64,000 nucleotides of DNA. It comes from Tritrichomonas foetus. Lineage: Eukaryota > Parabasalia > Tritrichomonadida > Tritrichomonadidae. The position numbers and the translations under genes were made by a program. This document shows positions 9,520 through 18,824 of this stretch, in pieces. The stretch covers positions 36,087 to 100,086 of the forward strand of contig MLAK01000363.1 of NCBI GenBank assembly GCA_001839685.1, read 5' to 3'. Below the pieces are notes generated by a model that was given only the letters and a program-made list of their open reading frames with translations, made no database searches and was not told the origin of the DNA. Numbering within the stretch: the stretch's first letter is position 1; each line of letters starts with the position of its first letter.

Positions 9520-10131
9520 ATGCATCTAAAACAACACAAAGTTGATCAAAGCAGCGAATACATACCAACACGACTTTTCCGAGCACGATCCACTCTTACC
9601 TCCGCGTCAGTTATCAGTTCAAACGAATGTAATTTAAATCCATTATCAGAACCAAAAGTATTCAGTAAAAATGGAATCCAATTTCTTGGACCACCACCGG
9701 AACAAAGCATCTACGGAAAATCGCAGGCCTTCACAGACAAGCTCGCAAATAAAAATGAAGGAAATAATAGTCCAGCTTGGATAACCGTTTTCTGTTCGGA
9801 CATGAAAATGAAAAACCAAATAGTTGAATATTTCAATAGCTATGGTGAAATTTCCCGCGTGATTCCTCCGACAAATAATTACATTTCTCTCGAATTTGTC
9901 AAAAAGTCGGCAGCAGATGCAATTTTGAAAGAGGAGCAGCCGATAATTGTTGAGAGTCGAACGGCGGTTGTTTGCAAACCAGGAATTTATTCACAGAAAA
10001 AGAATGAAAATGATTTCGACGATTGTCCAGTTCCTCACTACCAAACACTTAATGAAAAAATCCAAAATGAAATAACTTTACCACAGCTTATTCATGACTT
10101 CTTCAAATTCATCGCGTGGAACTTGTATTAA
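9520..10131 (+). CDS. NUP35: Nup35/Nup53-type inner-ring nucleoporin
   Basis: 203 residues. The central part at about 85-160 is the non-RNA-binding RRM of the Nup53/Nup35 family: PAWITVFCSDMKMKNQIVEY, YGEISRVIPP, NYISLEFVKKSAADAIL and a final strand ending in KPGIYSQ. In this family the RRM dimerises and holds the inner ring of the nuclear pore. The last residues (LPQLIHDFFKFIAWNLY) form a short amphipathic helix like the membrane-binding tail of yeast Nup53 and human Nup35. The protein is shorter than the animal one (about 326), lacking most of the disordered N-terminus. The gene ends about 90 bases before a minisatellite. Confidence 0.8.
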   Translation: MHLKQHKVDQSSEYIPTRLFRARSTLTSASVISSNECNLNPLSEPKVFSKNGIQFLGPPPEQSIYGKSQAFTDKLANKNEGNNSPAWITVFCSDMKMKNQIVEYFNSYGEISRVIPPTNNYISLEFVKKSAADAILKEEQPIIVESRTAVVCKPGIYSQKKNENDFDDCPVPHYQTLNEKIQNEITLPQLIHDFFKFIAWNLY

Positions 10132-10223
10132 ATTTTTATTTTTCTATTTAAACTATACTATCAAGATCGAAAAGTGTGTCATCTCTTTAATTTTCTGGAT
10201 TAGTTTCAATTTTATTGTTTTGT

Positions 10224-10461
10224 CTTCTTTGTTGTGTCTTCTTTGTTGTNTCTTCTTTATTGTGCCTTCTTTGTTGTGTCTTCTTTGTTGTGTCTTCTTT
10301 GTTGTGTCTTCTTTGTTGTTTCTTCTTTGTTGTTTCTTCTTTGTTGTTTCTTCTTTGTTGTGTCTTCTTTGTTGTTTCTTCTTTATTGTGTCTTCTTTAT
10401 TGTGTCTTCTTTATTGTGTCTTCTTTATTGTGTCTTCTTTGTTGTGTCTTCTTTGTTGTGT
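10224..10461. repeat. 14-bp minisatellite, 17 copies
   Basis: A tandem array of a 14-base unit (CTTCTTTGTTGTGT) has 17 full copies and a partial last copy. Variants carry TTATTG for TTGTTG, or TTT for TGT. The strand is almost pure pyrimidine plus G. Base 10250 is an N, so the array was hard to resolve in assembly and copy number is uncertain. Because 14 is not a multiple of 3, all three frames give cysteine/leucine/phenylalanine-rich pseudo-ORFs at about 10094-10517. I do not call these genes. Confidence 0.95.
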
Positions 10462-10664
10462 CTTCTATGAATTTTTGGAATAATTTTGAAGCAAATCATG
10501 AAGTCATCATTCTTTGATTAAATTTCGAGATCAACACATTTATTACTTAACGGTGCTCTCTTTGAGTTGTGATTGATCAAATTTGTTATGTGAGTGAAAA
10601 ATAATGATTAAATCTATTCAAAAAAAAAATTGTCAATGACAAATTTTATTCAATTTTCTTTATT

Positions 10665-10672
10665 TCACTTAT
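10665..10672 (+). promoter_or_regulatory. Initiator (Inr) of the M28 peptidase gene
   Basis: TCACTTAT lies 14 bases upstream of the ATG at 10681 (counting from the A at 10667). It is the same TCACTTW form and spacing as in the PGK and peroxiredoxin genes. Confidence 0.7.
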
Positions 10673-10680
10673 TACACTAA

Positions 10681-12993
10681 ATGATCAGTTCAATTAAGCT
10701 ATTCTTTTCATTTTCAATCATAATAGGAATGACTCTTTTTATAGAAGCTGTCATGACTGGCAGAATTTTCAATGATTATTATGAAAAATCCGAATTCTTC
10801 AATTCTGATCTCGCTAACGCTCATCACAAATTTCTGACTGATGATGTTAGACATGTTGGATCTCCACATTATCTCAAATCTGTAGAATACATTCTTTCTT
10901 ATCTCAATGAATATTCCAAAATCAACAATCCATTTATAACAATGAATGTGAGTGATATTTGTGCTGATGTGTCAGTAGACCCATTTGTTGTTAATCATCA
11001 ACTTCAAAGGGAAGTTCACAACATTCACATGACATTATCACCAAAAAATAATGACAATGCAAAAACTGTATTTATAGATGCACATTGGGACAGTCATCCA
11101 ATTGGTGTTGGTGCTTATGATAATGCTATATCAGCTGCTGGAATGTTAGAAGTGATTCATGCCATAATTTTAGCAAATAAAACAATTCCAGCCAAATTAG
11201 AATTTGTCTTTATCGGCTCTGAAGAATTTGGACTTCATGGATCGGCTCTTCTCACTGAGGAATGTAAAATTTCTGGATATTACTTAAATTTAGAAGGGAT
11301 GGGTGGTTCAAGGCCTTATGGAATTTTAAATAAAGCTCCAAAATCATCATCAATTGTTCGATCTTTTGCATCTGTTAAAGGAGCGCTTCTTTCAACGTAT
11401 GTAAATGATGTTGTTAAATTTTTAACACTTGGTTCTGATTCTAGAAACTTCCAAAAATGTAACATGTCCGGCGCTGAGGCTGCATTTTTAGGTAATCCTT
11501 CAACTTATCATACAGAAATGGATCTGCCTGCTGATCCAAGAGATATTTCAGCGATGGGACACATTGTTTTGAATTGTTTGTTTAATTTCAAACCAGATGA
11601 AGAAGAGAAGAATTTGATTGCAATCGGTATTTCGCCTTTTGTGATTCTTCTTGATATAGAAATCGCGAAAATTTTAACAATTACATTAATTTTAATTGGA
11701 TTAACATCGATTTTCTTCAAAACTTATTCATTTAAAGTTTTATTGATTCAATTAATGAAATTTATTTGTGCCTCTCTTTTAAGCTTAGTATTTCTATGTG
11801 CTTTTGCTTTTATTCACTCCTGTGTTAACTCATTTAGTTATGCTCCTTATCAAAGAATGTCTATTGTTGCAATTCCTTTGATTTCAATCTTATCCTTCTT
11901 AGGTTTTTATGAATTATTTGATTCCTCTGATAAATTTTCATTGGCATCAATTCAAATTATCTTTGATGGAATTTTTGCTGTTATTTGCAGAGAAATGGAT
12001 TCTCAAATTTTCTTCATATCATCTCTTTTATTCGCTGTTGTTCGTATTTGGTTGTTGAATTATATCTCTAATCATTTTATTTACATATTTTCTTTAATTC
12101 TTTCAGTAATTAGTTTTCTTCCAACCTCTGTATTCTTTGCTATGCTTTTTAAGGCCTTATTAGGTTACACAACAATGTTTGCTGGATATCTATGCGAATG
12201 TTATCCTTATGTAGTTGCATGGTTCTTTGTTATGAGAATTTTAGTTACTGTTTTATCAATCTCAACGAAAAATGAAGATGAAATCACTTATAAATCATCA
12301 AAGAGAAGTTCAATCATCTACTTTTTCTTATCAATCATACTCTTTGCATTTATTATTTGCCTTCCCTATCCTTATAGCGATTCATACTTAATTAAAGGAA
12401 CTGCAGGCGAATACGTTTATTCAAATAGTACTGCAAATGTTCATTTCTTGACTGAAGCTGGTTTACGTACTGCACTTTTCCTCAAGAAAGTTGTTCATCA
12501 TGCCACTTTTGTAGAAACCTTCCATAGACCACTTTTAACTGGCCCAGCCTTTGTTAAAAATATTACATCAACTTTTGCTGATCGTTGGCCTAAATATGAA
12601 TTTGTTGAATTAATCAAAAATTCTGATTCACGTTTAGTTCGTTTAGAAATTGACAACAATGTTGGATGTGATGGATTTACAGTAATTATTAAATGTGGAG
12701 AAAAAGAATGTGTGAATTCTGTCGAATATTATAAGAAAATATATCATAAAAAGACAACAGAATCTAATAATACTGTAGTAATAAGGGTTGTTACGATTCC
12801 AAAGAATGAAAAATATACAATTGATTTTAATTTGTCTGAAATTAATCCAATTCCTATCGATATCATGTTTACTTTTTATGAAAGAAGTAAGGAACGTAGA
12901 GAATTCCTTAATTCTTTCCCCTCATATGTAAAAGAATGGGCAAAAGAAAGATATATTGGTGATACACAATTGTTAAATTCCACTTGGATGTAA
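10681..12993 (+). CDS. ER-type M28 metallopeptidase with multi-pass membrane C-terminus (ERMP1/Fxna-like)
   Basis: 770 residues. An N-terminal signal anchor at about 5-24 is followed by an M28 zinc peptidase domain (about 60-310). Probable zinc and catalytic residues are H135 and D137 (DAHWDS), D147 (GAYDN), E181/E182 (SEEFG), E205 and H277 (YHTEMD). About eight membrane helices follow from 325 to 585, then a lumenal C-terminal domain. This is the layout of ER metallopeptidase 1 and its yeast vacuolar relative Pff1. The active domain would face the lumen and trim peptides. The ligand set is complete, so activity is expected; substrates are unknown. Confidence 0.85.
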   Translation: MISSIKLFFSFSIIIGMTLFIEAVMTGRIFNDYYEKSEFFNSDLANAHHKFLTDDVRHVGSPHYLKSVEYILSYLNEYSKINNPFITMNVSDICADVSVDPFVVNHQLQREVHNIHMTLSPKNNDNAKTVFIDAHWDSHPIGVGAYDNAISAAGMLEVIHAIILANKTIPAKLEFVFIGSEEFGLHGSALLTEECKISGYYLNLEGMGGSRPYGILNKAPKSSSIVRSFASVKGALLSTYVNDVVKFLTLGSDSRNFQKCNMSGAEAAFLGNPSTYHTEMDLPADPRDISAMGHIVLNCLFNFKPDEEEKNLIAIGISPFVILLDIEIAKILTITLILIGLTSIFFKTYSFKVLLIQLMKFICASLLSLVFLCAFAFIHSCVNSFSYAPYQRMSIVAIPLISILSFLGFYELFDSSDKFSLASIQIIFDGIFAVICREMDSQIFFISSLLFAVVRIWLLNYISNHFIYIFSLILSVISFLPTSVFFAMLFKALLGYTTMFAGYLCECYPYVVAWFFVMRILVTVLSISTKNEDEITYKSSKRSSIIYFFLSIILFAFIICLPYPYSDSYLIKGTAGEYVYSNSTANVHFLTEAGLRTALFLKKVVHHATFVETFHRPLLTGPAFVKNITSTFADRWPKYEFVELIKNSDSRLVRLEIDNNVGCDGFTVIIKCGEKECVNSVEYYKKIYHKKTTESNNTVVIRVVTIPKNEKYTIDFNLSEINPIPIDIMFTFYERSKERREFLNSFPSYVKEWAKERYIGDTQLLNSTWM

Positions 12994-13212
12994 TAAAAGT
13001 ACGTTTTATCCTCATGTGATCGCTTTTTTTATTTTTAATTTAGTAATTGTGTCTATTGTTTCTATAATCGCACTAGATTGATTCACAGATAGATTAAAAT
13101 TGAAATCGCTAATATTTTTGTTTTTCTTTAAAATTATTTACTTACTAATGTGAAAGAAAATTATAAAGATTAAAAAAGAAAGATTACAAAGCAAAAAGAA
13201 AGATGGGTAATA

Positions 13213-13468
13213 GTAATTGACCCAACGGTTAATGGACAATTAACCACCAAATTGACTAGTGTTGTAAAAAAACCAAAAAATCTGACATTTCGGTATGCAT
13301 GGGTGTCTCATGTTTTATTCATTTTTAGGAAAAATTCCAAAATTCGGACAAAAAAAATTATTTCTCGTTCCTCCACTACCCATGCATGCCGAAATGTCAG
13401 ATTTTTTGGTTTTTTACAACACTGGTCAATTTGGTGGTTAATTGCCCATTAACCGTTGGGTCAATTAC
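13213..13468. mobile_element. 256-bp foldback element (MITE)
   Basis: Near-perfect inverted arms: 13213-13304 and 13378-13468, 92 and 91 bases, differing by three substitutions and one A-run indel, around a 73-base loop. The outer end starts gTAATTGACCCAACGG and could leave a TA target duplication. Inside each arm GGTTAAT and ATTAACC form a smaller hairpin. The next part (AGTGTTGTAAAAAACC) resembles Tc1/pogo-type ends. It has no coding capacity. It sits between the 3' ends of the M28 and Rab genes. An 18-base direct repeat (AAAAAGAAAGATTACAAA) flanks it at 13173-13190 and 13495-13512. Confidence 0.85.
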
Positions 13469-13590
13469 GATTTCCAAAGAAAGAATGCAAAAACAAAAAG
13501 AAAGATTACAAAAAGACAGAATATAGAACGATTTTTTAACAAAAAACAAAACAAAACGAAAATAAGCTTTATGAAAATCATATTTTTATT

Positions 13591-14187
13591 TTATACACAG
13601 CATGGGTCTTCTTTCTTTTCTTTTGGTTCTTTAACCTTTTTCTGATATGCAGACGTGCTAATTTGGCCAGTGACCGTTTTCTTGAAGATGTCGGTTGCCA
13701 GATTCAAAAATGCCTCCTCAACATTTTCGTTCGAAAGCGCGGATGTTTCAATGTAGCTGATCATATTTTCGTCTGCAAAATGTTTCGCCTCTTCTGATGA
13801 AATGGCCCGATTTTTCGCCATATCTGATTTATTTCCGACAAGGAGAACCTGGCAGTTCGGGTCGGCCTCCTGGCGGGCGTCTCTTAGCCATCGCGGGATG
13901 TTGTCGAAAGACGATCTGTCGGTGATATCAAAAACAACGAGGATTCCGAGCGCCATGCGATAATACGATTTGACGATGGTGTAAAACCGCTCCTGGCCGG
14001 CCGTGTCCCAAATGACGAGTTGGACTGGCCGATTGTCAATTGAAGTTGTGTATTCGAAGTAATCTGCGCCGACAGTTTGGACGGATTTAGGGTCGAATTT
14101 TTTCTTGATAAGACGGGTAACAAGCGATGTTTTTCCAGTCCCTGATTCACCAATTAGAATGAATTTGAATGAAGGTGCAGATGACAT
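13591..14187 (-). CDS. Rab-family small GTPase
   Basis: 198 residues from the first ATG (14185-14187); the frame extends 12 bases further only through a TTG. All nucleotide motifs are present: GESGTGKTS (P loop) near 14, a switch I threonine in VGADYFE, WDTAGQE near 65, NKSD near 121 and ETSAL near 151. The C-terminus ends in DPCCV, an XCCX double-geranylgeranylation signal, so it is a membrane-cycling Rab involved in vesicle traffic. The catalytic glutamine in TAGQE is kept. The subfamily is not decidable by eye; Rab2/4/14-like sequences are nearest in feel. Its 3' end is about 120 bases from the foldback element. Confidence 0.92.
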   Translation of the reverse strand: MSSAPSFKFILIGESGTGKTSLVTRLIKKKFDPKSVQTVGADYFEYTTSIDNRPVQLVIWDTAGQERFYTIVKSYYRMALGILVVFDITDRSSFDNIPRWLRDARQEADPNCQVLLVGNKSDMAKNRAISSEEAKHFADENMISYIETSALSNENVEEAFLNLATDIFKKTVTGQISTSAYQKKVKEPKEKKEDPCCV

Positions 14188-14950
14188 TGTCGAGATCAAG
14201 TTTTTAATTGAAATTTACTCAATCCACTTTTTGAATAATTGACTAATCAGAAAATATGACCATATAAATACACAAAAAAAATGTTGATATTTTTTTACGA
14301 TACTGTTAATGAAATAACCATTTATCCACACAAAAAACGATTGTTTTGATCTCATATTTTCAATAGAAAATGTCATTAAATTTGAATGAATTATCGTTGA
14401 TTTTCTCTCATGTTATTTTCCTAAATTCTCACGCTAATTAAAATTTACTGGATTATTTCGGATTAATTCTAATTGTTGAATTCTTGTAGTAAATATATAA
14501 TCAATTCATTATTTCAAAAATGACATTCTTCTTTTATTCACTGTAAAATGTGATGAAATGTGGTCATCTTCGCTGAAATTCATTTCTGGTAATACACTCC
14601 TATAATTAAATAAGATGAATGATAAATGAAATCACCAAAATCCAGAAAATCTTATTATTCATATCACCAACCAATTTAAGACTTAGTAAATAGTTTGCAA
14701 CTAATAAAAATAATGTGCATTCCTTTTCATGTTTTTACTTCTATATTTCTAATCTTTTTTGCTTCATAAATTTATAATATTAATATTTAAACAAATTTTA
14801 CTTTGGAGGGAAAGCTCATTTGATAGATTTTCGAGTCGAATAGATGTTATAAACGCAAATTAATCATTAAAACAAAGAAATATTCCAATTTCTGACAAAA
14901 AAATCAATTTTTTACAATTTTTAAATTTATTTACAATAAAAATGGTATTT
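14188..14950. other. Intergenic region, Rab promoter and CFAP58 3' flank
   Basis: 763 bases with no open frame of note and no clear repeat. It is AT-rich, with poly-A and poly-T runs near the CFAP58 end. Confidence 0.5.
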
Positions 14951-17773
14951 CTAGTGATCAAGTTCTGCAACTGTTGGAAGTAATGGTTTTAGAGGTTTTC
15001 TTGTTGGGTTCCATCCTTTTGGTGGAAATTTTGGCCCTTTCGAACCATTTGTTACCTTTGGTTGTAAAATTGTTGAAGTTATATTTATGAGTGTTTTTGG
15101 AGCTGGCGTAAATTGGAGAGATTTTTGTGTTTGTGCAACAGCAAAACCACCACCGATGTATTTTGAGTTTGTACTTTCATTTGTTTGAATTTTTGGTTTT
15201 CTTTGCATCTGTGATGAAGCTCGAATAGTATCAACAACTTTTTTATCTTTATAATATTCAACTTTCACATCACGTAACTGTTGTCTAATGATATCTACAT
15301 CACCTCTAGAATCATCAACTATATCATGTTGTCCATCAATTTGAGCTGTCAGCATTTCCAATTGTTGAGTTTTTTGTCTGAGAATATTATCAAAAAAGTG
15401 AATGGCTTCTTGATGCTCATTTGTTGTTGCTTGTTGAATATGCTTTTGCTTTAGCTTAATTTTATCTCCCCATTGTTTGAGAGTTTCTTTATATCGTGTT
15501 AAAGTTGTAAGTTTTACGATCAATTTACTTCGAAGAACATGCGTCATTTTTATTAAATTTGCGGCTTCTGGATTAGTTCCTTCTAAGAATCTCCATCTAT
15601 GAACATTCATTGGTGTTTCTAATTCTTCTTCAAGTGCTTTTGCTTTTCCTTCAGTGAGTAATTTTATTTTTTCGAGCCGTAAGGCCTCTAATTTTAACAT
15701 GTCTTGATGATGAGTTTTATCTCTCAGCTTTTCAAGTCGTTTAATTTCGAATGCTAAATCTCTTTTGAAATGATCTACTTTTCTAACTTCTTGTGAATAT
15801 GTATGGGCAGTTCCAGAAATAACAGCATAGAGAATCCTGCATTTTTCTTGTAAACTTTCTGCTTCATATGACTTCTTATGAATTGATAATTCTAGCAATC
15901 TATAATCGCTCTCTAATCTTTCATTAACCCTTTTTAACATTGATAAATCATTCAAAGCAACATCTCTAAGGTATCTGGATCTCATTAACCTATTTTCTAA
16001 TGTACACTGTGTTTGAACAGCCTCTTTCAAACTAATAGATAATCGTTCATTACCTTTCCTTAATTCGATCAGATTTGTTTCTATTTGACTTTTTTTTAAA
16101 TGAGCAGAAACGCATTCTGTATCTTTTTGTCGAATAAGTTCTTTCATTCCTCTAATATCATTAACCAGAGTCTTATTATCACTTTCTACTGTTACACAAT
16201 CTGAATTAACTAACTCAACCTGCTGTCGTAAAAAATCTCTTTGTTGTAGAACAGCTTCAGCTAATGTATTTTGTTTCGCTATATGTGAACGCCTTTCACG
16301 AAGTATTTTGTCAAGTTCCAAAATTTCTTCTTCCTTCATTTTTTTGTCAACATCAATAACTAATAAATTTGATCTATTATCACTTGCATCTCTTGAGTAT
16401 TTCTCAATTTCATTTTTAACATTTTCAATTGCCATTTTATTTTTATGAGCTTCTGTTTTGATACAGAGTAAGTCACTCTCAATTCCGTCACGTTGTCTTT
16501 CTAATGATATTATCTTCTTTTTTTCATCAAAAACCTCATTTTTCCCTTTTGTATTTTGCCTTTGAACAAGGGAAATTGATCGATTGGTTCCTGCGATTTG
16601 CGAATCTTTTTTGATTAAATTATGTGTTAATTTATATATTTCTCCTCTTAATTTATTTATTTGTTGGTGAGTTTCATTTAGTGCAGCATCCAACTCTTTT
16701 CTCTCTATTTTCAGATTTTCAGCTTCTGATTCCAGTTTTTCTTTGTTTTTATTTAAATCATTTAGGGTTTGCATATGAATTATTTTCTTTTTTTCTTTTT
16801 CTTTGATCTGATCTTTAATATTCTCTTGTTGTTCTAGGATCTTTGTGCATATTCTCTTTTTATCTTCAAAAAGTTTATTAACCGCATTAAGGCGAGCATT
16901 TTGTTCTTTCTTTGCTTCATTTTCTTCACGAATACTCCTAATTTCTTCGGTCATTTGTGAATTTAAAGAAGCTATATTTTTCTTGACATTTGTATTTCGA
17001 ATAATATTGTCATCAACTTCATCTTGGACATGCTTTAATTCATATTTACATGAATTCATTTCTTTCGATTTTGAATCTGCTTCATGATCAACTGCTTTAG
17101 CTTTGACTCTTTGATCATCTAATTCTGCTTGCAAAATATCATGTTCATCGTTTAATTTTTTCAAGATAACAAATATTTCATCACGTTTTTCCAGAGATGA
17201 TTGATAATCCGAATTTAATGCTTCAATTTGAGTACTTTGCAATTTCATCTCCTTTTTTAAATTGTAAATTTCATCTTGAATTGATTGCAAAGAAGTTTCT
17301 TGTGTCATTGACATAGCACCTCCTGTTTCCACAAGTTTGGATAAATTTGATATTTCTTGTTTCATTTGTTCGATGACATCACTTGATTTATTTTCCTTTT
17401 CTTGAGAGAGTTCTACCATTCTCCATGCCTTTTCAAATTCAAATCTCAGTCCTGCAATTGTTCTTTGATCATCTTGTGAGAGGTTCAAAATGGAATTTAC
17501 TTTGGTTGAATTAGCAAGAATTTCGGTATTTAATGCTTTACATTTTTTTACGAGTTCTGCGTTATTTGCATGAGATGCTAAGAAAGCAGCATGTATTTTT
17601 TCATATTCAATTCTAAAGTTATCCAAAGATTTATCTGTAACAATGTCACTGATAACATTTTGAAAAGTTTTTTCAAGTCCATCAAGTGCATCTAGATTAT
17701 CGAGGTTTTCATCTTGTGAGGGTTTATCTGCTCTTGCTGTATTACTTGGTGTTTGAGCAGGAGTTGAACTCAT
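14951..17773 (-). CDS. CFAP58: CFAP58 (CCDC147)-like axonemal coiled-coil protein
   Basis: 940 residues, coiled coil for most of its length. The conserved N-terminal CFAP58 signature is visible: an EKAWRMVELSQEKE segment near 115, followed by EQMKQEISNLSKLVETGGAMSM. Near 720 the other hallmark appears: LEEELETPMNVHRWRFLEGTNPE. In animals and algae CFAP58 lies along the axoneme near the C1b/intraflagellar-transport and basal-foot region and is needed for flagellar motility and assembly. Here it would serve the trichomonad flagella. The proline/lysine-rich tail (after 870) is extra compared with the about 870-residue relatives. Confidence 0.85.
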   Translation of the reverse strand: MSSTPAQTPSNTARADKPSQDENLDNLDALDGLEKTFQNVISDIVTDKSLDNFRIEYEKIHAAFLASHANNAELVKKCKALNTEILANSTKVNSILNLSQDDQRTIAGLRFEFEKAWRMVELSQEKENKSSDVIEQMKQEISNLSKLVETGGAMSMTQETSLQSIQDEIYNLKKEMKLQSTQIEALNSDYQSSLEKRDEIFVILKKLNDEHDILQAELDDQRVKAKAVDHEADSKSKEMNSCKYELKHVQDEVDDNIIRNTNVKKNIASLNSQMTEEIRSIREENEAKKEQNARLNAVNKLFEDKKRICTKILEQQENIKDQIKEKEKKKIIHMQTLNDLNKNKEKLESEAENLKIERKELDAALNETHQQINKLRGEIYKLTHNLIKKDSQIAGTNRSISLVQRQNTKGKNEVFDEKKKIISLERQRDGIESDLLCIKTEAHKNKMAIENVKNEIEKYSRDASDNRSNLLVIDVDKKMKEEEILELDKILRERRSHIAKQNTLAEAVLQQRDFLRQQVELVNSDCVTVESDNKTLVNDIRGMKELIRQKDTECVSAHLKKSQIETNLIELRKGNERLSISLKEAVQTQCTLENRLMRSRYLRDVALNDLSMLKRVNERLESDYRLLELSIHKKSYEAESLQEKCRILYAVISGTAHTYSQEVRKVDHFKRDLAFEIKRLEKLRDKTHHQDMLKLEALRLEKIKLLTEGKAKALEEELETPMNVHRWRFLEGTNPEAANLIKMTHVLRSKLIVKLTTLTRYKETLKQWGDKIKLKQKHIQQATTNEHQEAIHFFDNILRQKTQQLEMLTAQIDGQHDIVDDSRGDVDIIRQQLRDVKVEYYKDKKVVDTIRASSQMQRKPKIQTNESTNSKYIGGGFAVAQTQKSLQFTPAPKTLINITSTILQPKVTNGSKGPKFPPKGWNPTRKPLKPLLPTVAELDH

Positions 17774-18824
17774 TCCTTTGATACAATATTAACGAGATTT
17801 TATTTTCAATGAGTCATCAAAATAAATCCAAAATTTCAGAAAACTGACATCATGATACAAATTTCGGACCATTTCACAAATACTCAATTTTCTGAATCTC
17901 AAAGCCCTTGATCAAAAGTCTTCCTCCAAATGATGCATCTATGATCTAATCAAAGAAGCAGTTCTTTTAAAGAACGAATTCCTCAGTTTGCACATTTTGA
18001 TTCAACCAAATTTTAAATGTTCATTTAATTGTAAATTGCCAATGGATAAAAAGTTTGAAAATTCTATATTGAATGATGACGAATGATTTCATCAATATTA
18101 TGCCCAACACTGACATCACATGTACTAAGGTATCGATTAATACCTGAATAATCATTAATAATAGCACTACCACGAAGATTCATTGAATATTCATCACAAC
18201 AAGCCAAACATTTTTGAAATTTCATAGATACAATCACTCATAAAATGTTCAATTCCTACATTTTCACGTGAATATATTAACCAATTTTTTATGAGCAAAT
18301 ATAGAATCAGGTAAAAAGCCAATGACTTCACAACCAACTTCTTTAAACTTCTCATATTTTAGAATTCTATGGTTTCTGTTGATGAAACATATACAAAATA
18401 GGATAAGAAAATAATAGTAAATTTGGATTTTCTGTATCAGATATACAATCCTGGATATATGTATCTGCACTACAACGAGATTTACAAATGCTTACCACAA
18501 AGATTTTGAGTTTCCAAATAAAAGTAAATTTGAATTTTTTATATAAAGTTCAGAAATTCTTGTATTTCATTATTTATATTAATAATTATTTTTATGTAAT
18601 TGACCTATTTTGATTTACCAAAAACTTAATATACAGGTGAAATATTATGTTCATGTAGTTTCTTCACTGTGTTGAAATCTCACAATTAAAGGCAAAATCG
18701 TACATTTACAACAACTCATCAGGCAATAAAAACATAAAAATAAAGGAAAAATAATTCATTTCTATACTTTTATAACAATCAAAAAAAGAGAATTTCAAAT
18801 CACATTAAAAAAATTTGGTAAAAA
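17774..18824. other. Gene-poor gap between CFAP58 and the tail-anchored protein gene
   Basis: About 1 kb. Apart from the peroxiredoxin relic at 18064-18450 I see only AT-rich sequence. The 68-residue frame at 18264-18470 is part of that relic, not a gene. Confidence 0.6.
18064..18450 (-). pseudogene. Decayed peroxiredoxin pseudogene
   Basis: Read on the minus strand, three frames together match the 2-Cys peroxiredoxins at 27.6-29.4 kb. In order the matches are LLLFSYP (for LVLYSYP), FVYVSSTETIEF (for FTFVCPTEIIQF), KFKEVGCEVIGF..DSIFAH (for QFKKINCEVIGL..DSVFSH), EISKMFG (for KISKKYG), NLRGSAIIND..GINRYLS and VGHNIDEIIR. At least three frameshifts and several stops break it. The peroxidatic cysteine of VCPTE is a serine. 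It ends at a TAG at 18064-18066. Divergence is large, so it is an old loss and not a copy of the present pair. Confidence 0.8.

Noticed and set aside
10094..10517. Three overlapping cysteine/leucine-rich open frames
   Set aside because: They are translations of the 14-base minisatellite and contain an N. There is no codon signal.
18264..18470. 68-residue minus-strand frame as a gene
   Set aside because: Its C-terminal half is one exon-sized piece of the frameshifted peroxiredoxin relic.
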